The notes beneath the pieces were generated by a model. The model was not told where the DNA came from, did no database searches, and saw only the letters and a program-made list of their open reading frames with translations. From Opitutus sp. GAS368 (GTDB lineage: Bacteria; Verrucomicrobiota; Verrucomicrobiia; Opitutales; UBA953): 20,673 nt of DNA. Positions within the stretch are counted from its first letter, which is position 1, and each line of letters starts with the position of its first letter. Location: assembly GCA_945906115.1 (NCBI GenBank), contig CAMDQP010000011.1, positions 1 through 20,673 on the forward strand, in the 5' to 3' direction. Positions 15,950-20,673 of the stretch are shown here, piece by piece. The position numbers and the translations under genes were made by a program.

Positions 15950-16590
15950 TCCTCGATTCAAAGAACCTGGTCTACAAGGCCGTCTACCACGGGGCGCGCT
16001 CCTTCATCGAAGTCTTTTCCACCCTGGAGGTCGAAGGCTGGGAAAACGTGCCAACGGGCGCCTGCCTTTTCGCGTCCAATCACCAGAGCATGCTCGACCC
16101 GCCCTTGATCGGCTCGAGTCTGCCACGAGAGATCTCGTTCATCGCCCGTCGCACGCTCTTCGATAATCCGCTCTTCGGGTTCGTGATCCAAGCCTGCCAT
16201 TCCATTCCGGTCGACCGAGGGGAAGCTGACATCGGCGCCATTCGGTCTGCCTTGGCCGCCCTAAAGGCCGGTGAAGGCCTCCTGATCTTCCCAGAGGGCA
16301 CTCGGAGCCAGGATGGGGTTATCACCGCCCCGAAGGCGGGTGCTGGGCTTCTGGCCTGCCGTTCCGGCGTACCAGTAGTGCCCATTCATATCCGCGGTGC
16401 CCGCGATATGCTTCCCCGCGGCGCCAACTTTCCACTTGGCTCGGCCCGCATCCGCGTTCGTTTTGGGAAAGCGATGCAACCGTCGGAATACGATCCCGGC
16501 ACCGAACACGCCGACCGGTCGATCGAAGCGTCCCGCCGAATCCTTGAGCGAATCAAATCGCTTCCGGATTGCGACGACCCCGGACTCTGA
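15946..16590 (+). CDS. plsC: 1-acyl-sn-glycerol-3-phosphate acyltransferase
   Basis: PlsC acylates lysophosphatidic acid to phosphatidic acid at the membrane. The 214-residue protein shows the family's motif I, NHQSMLD (His46-x4-Asp51), the RxxL-type segment around ARRTLFDNPLFG, motif III FPEGTRS (115-121) and motif IV VPVVPIHI. The ATG overlaps the aroA-cmk stop by 4 nt. Cytidylate kinase followed by plsC is a common gene order in bacteria, which supports the operon reading. It faces dnaN with only 12 nt between the stop codons. Acyl donor (acyl-ACP or acyl-CoA) is not known. Confidence 0.93.
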   Translation: MILDSKNLVYKAVYHGARSFIEVFSTLEVEGWENVPTGACLFASNHQSMLDPPLIGSSLPREISFIARRTLFDNPLFGFVIQACHSIPVDRGEADIGAIRSALAALKAGEGLLIFPEGTRSQDGVITAPKAGAGLLACRSGVPVVPIHIRGARDMLPRGANFPLGSARIRVRFGKAMQPSEYDPGTEHADRSIEASRRILERIKSLPDCDDPGL

Positions 16591-16602
16591 CCGGGTCGAG
16601 GT

Positions 16603-17730
16603 TTACGAGATGCGCTGAGGCATCACGACGCAGAGGAAGTCATCCTTGAGTCCGCGAATGACGCCAGGGGACATCTCATCCTTGAATTCGAAATCAATTT
16701 CATCCTCCGATAGGGCCTTAAGCGGGTCGGTGATGTATTGAGGGTTGAACGCAATATTCACGTCCGGGCCGTCGTACTTCACGGCGATGGGTTCATGCGC
16801 ATCGCCACTTTCGGACTTCGCTGAAATCTCGAGGTTCTGGGATTTCTTCGAGACCGTCATGCGGATCGTGTTATTGCGGTCGTCGGTCATGAGGGCAGCG
16901 CGGTTAACGCTCTCGAGTAGTTTTTCACGTTCAAGGCGGACTTTGGAACCCACTTCCTTCGGGATGACCTGGCGGTAGTTAGGGTAGTTGCCTTCGACGA
17001 CCTTGGAGACGAGCTGGATGCGGTCCACGAGGCCTTCTTCGTTCTTCGGGATATCGATGGTGAAGCCGACTTGGCGTTCGTTATGTGAGACGTGGGCTTC
17101 GCCGCCGGCCTTGAGCAGACGCATTAATTCAATGATGGTGCGAGCGGGTAAAATGAGGGCGAGCGTCTTGTCGGAGCCAGCGATTTTACGTTCGCATTTG
17201 GCGAGACGACGTCCATCGGTAGCGACGACAGTGAGTTTGCCTTCCGCGAATTCAAAGAAGACGCCGTTGAGGATGTAACGGTTTTCGTCGGACGACTGCG
17301 CATAACTGACTTTGCGGAGCATGTCGCCGAGATCATCCTGGTTAATAGAAATCGTCGGCTGCCCCGTGAAATTAGAAATGGGTGGGAATTGGTCGGCAGG
17401 CAGACCAGCGATTTGGAAGATGGAACTACCAGAGGTAATTTTAACGCGTTCTTTACCCGTCAGTTCGACAATCGTCTCGCTGCTCGAAAGCGCTCGGATG
17501 ATGGGGACAAGTTTCTTGACTGGGAGGGTGATGCGGCCTGGGGAGGAAACCGAAGCTTTAATACGACAGCAGATACCGAGGTCCAGGTTAGTGGTGGTCA
17601 GGGTGATGGTATCGCCTTCGGCTTCGATGAGCACGTTTTGGAGAATCGGCATCGTGGCGCGGCTTCCCACGACGTTGGTGACGCTGGAGAGACCGTTAAA
17701 AAAGTGATTCCGGTTAACCTTGAACTTCAT
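16603..17730 (-). CDS. dnaN: DNA polymerase III sliding clamp, beta subunit
   Basis: DnaN forms the ring-shaped dimer that holds DNA polymerase on DNA. The 375-residue length fits the family. Three repeated clamp domains are evident from recurring features: MKFKVNRNHFFNGLSSV at the start, NLDLGICCRI, the FPPI segment, SDENRYILNGVFFE with ATDGRRLA, NYPNYRQVIP, and the C-terminal FLCVVMPQRIS, which forms the peptide-binding pocket edge. ATG 17730 was chosen because MKF is the usual dnaN start; the frame stays open upstream to 17784 but that part is unlike DnaN. The neighbours are plsC (convergent) and pssA (upstream, same strand) rather than dnaA or recF, so dnaN has left the classic dnaA-dnaN-recF order. 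No Shine-Dalgarno precedes it. Confidence 0.96.
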   Translation of the reverse strand: MKFKVNRNHFFNGLSSVTNVVGSRATMPILQNVLIEAEGDTITLTTTNLDLGICCRIKASVSSPGRITLPVKKLVPIIRALSSSETIVELTGKERVKITSGSSIFQIAGLPADQFPPISNFTGQPTISINQDDLGDMLRKVSYAQSSDENRYILNGVFFEFAEGKLTVVATDGRRLAKCERKIAGSDKTLALILPARTIIELMRLLKAGGEAHVSHNERQVGFTIDIPKNEEGLVDRIQLVSKVVEGNYPNYRQVIPKEVGSKVRLEREKLLESVNRAALMTDDRNNTIRMTVSKKSQNLEISAKSESGDAHEPIAVKYDGPDVNIAFNPQYITDPLKALSEDEIDFEFKDEMSPGVIRGLKDDFLCVVMPQRIS

Positions 17731-17979
17731 GGTGAGTAAAGAATTGAGGACAGGCAGGGGGTGAGGCAACCCCTCATTGCCCACATCCCCAGACTCTCTG
17801 TATCTAGATACTCTTCATATATAAATACCAGTAGTAGCAGTAGGTATCGGAATCCCGTGTACAGTTCCGCAAGCCACTGGTGAGCGGTCTTATCGGCGAC
17901 CAGACCTCTTGTTTGTGAGGGGTGAATAAGTCTTCGGTTGTTCACACAAGGTCAGCCCCACCAATCCTTCACCTCCTAT
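17731..17979. promoter_or_regulatory. dnaN upstream region with near-consensus DnaA boxes and an AT-rich stretch
   Basis: This 249 bp spacer must carry the dnaN promoter. Against TTATNCACA I see three 9-mers with one mismatch each or nearly so: TTATTCACC (minus, 17929-17921), TTGTTCACA (plus, 17938-17946) and CTATTCACA (plus, 17976-17984, running into the pssA stop). To their left lies an AT-rich stretch at about 17800-17830, containing the perfect 12-bp palindrome GTATCTAGATAC (17800-17811) and TATATAAATA. A short hairpin, TGAGG/CCTCA (17762-17776), lies 32-46 nt before the dnaN ATG. The layout could reflect DnaA control of dnaN or part of an origin; both are inference. Confidence 0.4.
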
Positions 17980-18864
17980 TCACACTTTGGACACCGGCTC
18001 ATCATCGTCGTCTGGCGCAGGGTCCATTTCGCTCTTCTTGAGCAGGAAGATATGTCGGAAGATACTGAAGCTGATATAGCCGAGGAAGATGGCTGGGAAT
18101 GAATACTGGGGGCGCCATAACACCACGGCTCCAACGATGATGATCAGAATGAATACACGGGCACCGGCCCGGGCCGTCCAATCTAGCTTCTTGAAGCTTG
18201 GGAAGCGGACATTGCTGATCATCAGGAAGGAGATGATTAACATCAGGGGTAGAAGGCTCCAGGACCAAGCCTGGACGGCCACATCGAGGGGTCCCTCGCC
18301 TTCCATGATTTTCGACAAGACTAGGACCAGCGAAGCGATCATGCCGGCCGCGGCCGGTGACGGTAGCCCAACGAAATCACCCCCGGCCACGCGTTTTTCG
18401 TTACCCGGGACGAGCGGGTTGGTGAGGACGTTGAAACGAGCCAGCCGCACGCCCGCGCAGAGGAGATAAATGAAAGCCAGGAGCCAGGTGATCAGCTGGA
18501 CGTTAGCTGTGGCCTCAGGCTTAATGACGAGGAAGCAGGCCATCAGTGCGGGGGCCACGCCGAACGAAACCGTATCTGCGATTGAGTCGAATTCGGCTCC
18601 GAAGAGCGATTCGCGTTTGGTCGCGCGGGCGACCCGGCCGTCGAAAAGGTCACAGAGGCAGGCAAAAAGGATGAACCAGACTGCCATATTGTAGTGATCA
18701 GCCCGTCCGGCGGCGCTCAGCTCGGTGAAGCGTGCCTCGATGCAGTTTTTGATGGCCAGGAAGCCGCAGAGCATGTTGCCCGCGGTGAAGAGGTTGGGTA
18801 GCAGATAAATCCGCGCAGCCTCTTCAGGTGAGGAATACTGGGGTTTTACAGGGGGAGTGGTCAC
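17980..18864 (-). CDS. pssA: CDP-diacylglycerol-serine O-phosphatidyltransferase
   Basis: PssA joins CDP-diacylglycerol and serine to phosphatidylserine, the precursor of phosphatidylethanolamine, in the inner membrane. The 294-residue protein has a perfect CDP-alcohol phosphotransferase motif, D75-G76-x2-A79-R80-x8-G89-x3-D93-x3-D97, and about seven to eight hydrophobic helices. The FG-LPSPAAAG region (GGDFVGLPSPAAAG) marks the PssA rather than PgsA branch. The N-terminal MLCGFLAI stretch is also typical. It begins with GTG at 18864, 2 nt after the stop of the RelE-like gene, so the two are co-transcribed. An acidic tail (DDDDE) follows the last helix. The PlsC product feeds the same lipid pathway. 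Confidence 0.93.
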   Translation of the reverse strand: MTTPPVKPQYSSPEEAARIYLLPNLFTAGNMLCGFLAIKNCIEARFTELSAAGRADHYNMAVWFILFACLCDLFDGRVARATKRESLFGAEFDSIADTVSFGVAPALMACFLVIKPEATANVQLITWLLAFIYLLCAGVRLARFNVLTNPLVPGNEKRVAGGDFVGLPSPAAAGMIASLVLVLSKIMEGEGPLDVAVQAWSWSLLPLMLIISFLMISNVRFPSFKKLDWTARAGARVFILIIIVGAVVLWRPQYSFPAIFLGYISFSIFRHIFLLKKSEMDPAPDDDDEPVSKV

Positions 18865-18866
18865 GA

Positions 18867-19235
18867 TTAGGACTTGGGGGATTCGTCGAGGTATTTCCAG
18901 AAGCCGCCTTCTTGCTCAATGCGCGCTTCGTCCTCCGGAAAGGGCAGATGGGAGCGGAAAGCGAAGTCGGCGAACGTGTGCTTATGCAGCACGTAGTTAG
19001 CCATCAGGGAGCCTTCGGTCGCTTCGAAGTAGATCCGGAATTCACCGACGCGCAGCCGGTAATAGGTGTGTCCGCCGCGACGGACGGTGCCAAGATCGGA
19101 GCTTCCGCGTAGCAGGTCTTCTGGTGTGACCGCCGTGAACGCCTCGACGACATCCATCTGCCCCAGTGTGGGCAGCTTCGCGAGCTCGCGCATCGCTTGG
19201 TCGCTGAAGTTCACTTGATACATGGATGCCATCAT
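18867..19235 (-). CDS. Orphan RelE/ParE-fold protein with C-terminal extension
   Basis: A 122-residue protein. Residues about 4-90 read as the RelE/ParE toxin fold: YQVNFSDQAMRELAKLP at the first strand and helix, then RRGGHTYYRLRVGEFRIYFE, the usual strand pair with basic residues, and VLHKHTFADF. About 30 further residues, including PFPEDEARIEQEGGFWKYLD, extend beyond the usual toxin end. No antitoxin gene flanks it: upstream is the broken phosphatase gene and 2 nt downstream is pssA. Start choice is uncertain: ATG 19235 is used; ATG 19223 directly precedes YQVNFS, and TTG 19262 would add nine residues. It may be a domesticated toxin fold with a housekeeping role, or a toxin whose antitoxin lies elsewhere. 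Function is not proven. Confidence 0.75.
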   Translation of the reverse strand: MMASMYQVNFSDQAMRELAKLPTLGQMDVVEAFTAVTPEDLLRGSSDLGTVRRGGHTYYRLRVGEFRIYFEATEGSLMANYVLHKHTFADFAFRSHLPFPEDEARIEQEGGFWKYLDESPKS

Positions 19236-19266
19236 CCAACGCCGCTCGCACGGGTTCGGCAATCAC

Positions 19267-19692
19267 TCAGTTCGGCTGCGACCAGCGCGATAGCAGTAAA
19301 ACCGCTTGTTTTTCGACTAAATCTAATACTTTTTCAAAACCGTCGCTTTCGCCGTAATAGGGATCAGGCAAGGCGACGTCGTCCAGGAACAATCGGAGCC
19401 GGGCCTTATATTCAGGCGGACAGCGCCGTCGAAGCTCGTGTAAGTTAAGCTCGTCCGCGGCGAGGATGAGGTCGAATGAATGGAAATCATTGGCATGCAC
19501 TTGGCGCGCGCGGAGTCCCGAAAGGTCGTAGCCACGCTCCTTCGCATGCCGGATGGAGCGCGGATCGGGTGGGTCGCCGATATGATAACTTTCAGTTCCG
19601 GCGGAATCGAACTCGATGGTCAGCCCAGCCAGCCTCGCCTTGGCCCGCAGCACGGCCTCCATCGTCGGAGACCGGCAGATGTTGCCTCTGTA
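19267..19692 (-). pseudogene. Truncated low-molecular-weight protein-tyrosine-phosphatase
   Basis: From residue TMEAVLRAKA onward this is a normal LMW-PTP: AGTESYHIGDPPDPRSI, GYDLSGLRARQV, FDLILAADELNL and the general-acid loop LPDPYYG. Reading upstream in the same frame gives GNICRSP, the right half of the CX5R phosphatase loop (19666-19686), but the nucleophile codon is TAC (Tyr, 19692-19690) instead of TGC (Cys), and the preceding residues (LQIST) do not resemble the ILFV strand. The frame then runs to a TAA at 19735-19737 without ATG, GTG or TTG. The first possible ATG, at 19662, lies after the loop. The gene therefore lacks its start and its catalytic cysteine and is most likely a 5'-truncated pseudogene broken near 19690, although a sequencing error or non-catalytic product cannot be excluded. 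Confidence 0.75.
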
Positions 19693-19751
19693 TGTCGAGA
19701 TTTGTAAGTCGTTATCAAATAGGTAGATGTAGATTTATTTCAAACATCCCA

Positions 19752-19794
19752 AAAGGCCTAATTTGACCCTCTTTCACCCCGATTAGAGGCCTTT
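19752..19794. repeat. Bulged 11-bp inverted repeat
   Basis: AAAGGCCTAAT (19752-19762) pairs with ATTAGAGGCCTTT (19782-19794), leaving a two-base bulge and a 19-nt loop. It could be a hairpin in RNA or a recombinase binding site. No T-run follows directly, so a simple intrinsic terminator is not indicated. Confidence 0.6.
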
Positions 19795-19814
19795 AAACCC
19801 CTTTTTTGAAGGGT

Positions 19815-19834
19815 TAACATCCCATAACATCCCA
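19815..19834. repeat. Tandem 10-bp repeat TAACATCCCA x2, third copy nearby
   Basis: Two perfect head-to-tail copies of TAACATCCCA occupy 19815-19834; a third with one change (AAACATCCCA) lies at 19742-19751, so the copies flank the inverted repeat. The arrangement resembles protein-binding repeats such as integrase arm sites, but that is inference. Confidence 0.6.
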
Positions 19835-20383
19835 CTCCCCGAGCGCGCGTAGATCGTAACGCCTGGCCTTGGATGGCTTCCGTAAGCCTTTGTATGACAA
19901 CCCCTTGCAATCGCAAAATGACCACGCGTTTTAGAGGCGCGGTGACGTGCCACGAGGCAAAAGGGGGGGTCTTTCGAAGGCTTCCTACCCGGGGGGTCTT
20001 CCCCTGCCCTACCCTCCGACCCTGCCTATTGACACCCCTATTTCAGTCGCGGGAAGGGGTCGCCAAGGCGTTTTGATTGGTGGCACGACTCAACGCCCAC
20101 GCGACCAACTTCGGGGGGGGTTGCTTTCCGCTTTCGCACCGACGAACGGACGCGACGAAGTATCACCGACTCAAACGCCAAGCGCACCGACGCGATCGGA
20201 GGAAGCGCACCGAGTCGGGGCAGGTCGTCGGGCGATACTATCACGCGACGGCCTGACACTAACTCGACGACGACCAAGCCGGAGAGAGATGCGCGCTTGC
20301 GGGGCTTCATCTCGAAAGCGTCCGCGTAGGCCAGGCGTTGCGCAAGCCGTGGCCGATGGGGTCAACTCCCAGAGGGGTTCACT

Positions 20384-20584
20384 TCAAGTCCTCCAACTTT
20401 CGACAAGCCAATTTGCAAATAACTCGAACAGCCAACTAAGAATTAACCCGAAAAGATTTTTCAAAAAAAACCAAAGCACCACGCCAACCACGAAGAGAAA
20501 TGAGGTTATCAAGAGCCACTTGAACCAGGCTGGAATCTTTTCTTCCTGAGGCGCGTTTTTGCTCTCTGCCTCGGGGTCGTTCAT
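20384..20584 (-). CDS. Small Trp/Phe-rich membrane protein, unknown function
   Basis: A 66-residue protein with a charged N terminus (MNDPEAESKNAPQEEK) and two abutting hydrophobic segments, about residues 20-41 (WFKWLLITSFLFVVGVVLWF) and 44-62 (FGLILSWLFELFANWLV). The clean split between a soluble head and amphipathic or membrane-spanning helices makes it more plausible than a chance frame. I do not recognise a family. ATG 20584 has no Shine-Dalgarno; a weak promoter, TTGCGC-16-CATACT, ends just before it on the minus strand, which would give a nearly leaderless transcript. The coding bases of the helices are richer in A/T than the neighbouring DNA. It stands alone next to the repeat-rich stretch. 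Confidence 0.5.
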   Translation of the reverse strand: MNDPEAESKNAPQEEKIPAWFKWLLITSFLFVVGVVLWFFLKNLFGLILSWLFELFANWLVESWRT

Positions 20585-20586
20585 CG

Positions 20587-20632
20587 GGACAGTATGCCCG
20601 GCCGACCGCGGGGCGCAACCCCTACCCTGTCC
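20587..20632. repeat. Small dyads upstream of the membrane-protein gene
   Basis: GGACAG (20587-20592) pairs with CTGTCC (20627-20632), and GGGG (20610-20613) with CCCC (20619-20622) inside it. The structure covers the expected promoter of the minus-strand gene. Stems are short, so significance is uncertain. Confidence 0.3.
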
Positions 20633-20673
20633 GTTTAGATCGGTGCGTCGGTTATCCTGTATCTACCTCCCTG

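Larger units (their letters stand above)
19693..20383. other. Gene-poor stretch with repeats and G-runs
   Basis: No convincing gene is seen in this 691 bp. The first 140 bp are AT-rich and repeat-laden: a bulged inverted repeat at 19752-19794, three copies of (A/T)AACATCCCA, and a dyad TTAA-A-CCC/GGGTTAA around 19793-19817. The rest is GC-rich with three G-runs (19963-19969, 19991-19996, 20113-20120) and CACCGA repeats at 20137-20213. Open frames exist (90 codons on the minus strand at 20038-20310; 200 codons on the plus strand at 19947-20549) but neither has a family resemblance or a start signal. No tRNA, RNase P, tmRNA or SRP RNA signature was found. It may be a decayed mobile element or an untranslated RNA locus. 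Confidence 0.5.

Noticed and set aside
17727..17945. A 72-codon minus-strand frame ending in ATGA overlap with dnaN
   Set aside because: It starts with GTG, has no family resemblance and covers the region that must hold the dnaN promoter. The overlap is probably chance.
19815..20213. CRISPR array from the repeats
   Set aside because: Repeats are 6-10 bp, irregularly spaced and without unique spacers of constant length; no cas gene is present.
20038..20310. A 90-codon minus-strand frame (contains VVVELVSGRRVIVSPDDLPR)
   Set aside because: The middle looks protein-like and vaguely recalls an insertion-sequence accessory protein, but the match is too weak, the rest is basic low-complexity sequence, and there is no start signal.
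19947..20549. A 200-codon plus-strand frame across the gene-poor stretch
   Set aside because: Composition is Arg/Pro/Ser-rich without any domain, it passes through G-runs, and its end lies antisense to the more plausible membrane protein.
20587..20673. tRNA or other structured RNA at the right edge
   Set aside because: Short stems exist but no T-loop, anticodon arm or CCA end could be found.

Overview
This 20.7 kb window looks like core chromosome from a GC-rich, Gram-negative-type bacterium. My best guess is Verrucomicrobiota, class Opitutae or a relative. That guess rests on recognition of several products: a 637-residue PurF-like protein of a type I associate with Bacteroidetes and Verrucomicrobia, an AroA-Cmk fusion, a NamZ lipoprotein with a combined twin-arginine and lipobox signal, and very sparse Shine-Dalgarno sequences. 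No database search was possible.

Left part (1-7574, mostly plus strand): the 3' end of an aldo/keto reductase (gpr/yghZ type), a Nudix hydrolase, an uncharacterised protein with protein-kinase-like catalytic motifs, and the PurF-like amidophosphoribosyltransferase. A minus-strand NamZ-family muramidase lipoprotein abuts purF tail to tail. Divergent from it, purN, prmA and a small four-helix membrane protein run on the plus strand.

Middle part (7575-12975, minus strand): one apparent transcription unit, read from right to left. It encodes a membrane-anchored SUMF1-domain protein without the catalytic cysteines, a FlaA1/CapD-type nucleotide-sugar 4,6-dehydratase with four membrane helices, then purE and purK. 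Purine synthesis is thus represented by purF, purN, purE and purK spread over 7 kb in different units.

Right-middle part (13065-16590, plus strand): tyrA, an aroA-cmk fusion and plsC, joined by 4-nt ATGA overlaps. This couples aromatic amino acid synthesis with CMP phosphorylation and phospholipid acylation. Facing it on the minus strand are dnaN and, further upstream, pssA (phosphatidylserine synthase) preceded by an orphan RelE/ParE-fold protein. The 249 bp between pssA and dnaN is AT-rich in part and holds three near-consensus DnaA boxes.

Right end (19267-20673): the tempo changes. A low-molecular-weight phosphatase gene has lost its start and its nucleophilic cysteine at a sharp break near 19690. 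About 690 bp follow with no convincing gene but with inverted, tandem and direct repeats and G-runs, then a small minus-strand membrane protein. This looks like a rearrangement or decayed-element boundary and is the least ordinary part of the window. No rRNA, tRNA, CRISPR array, transposase or integrase gene was recognised.
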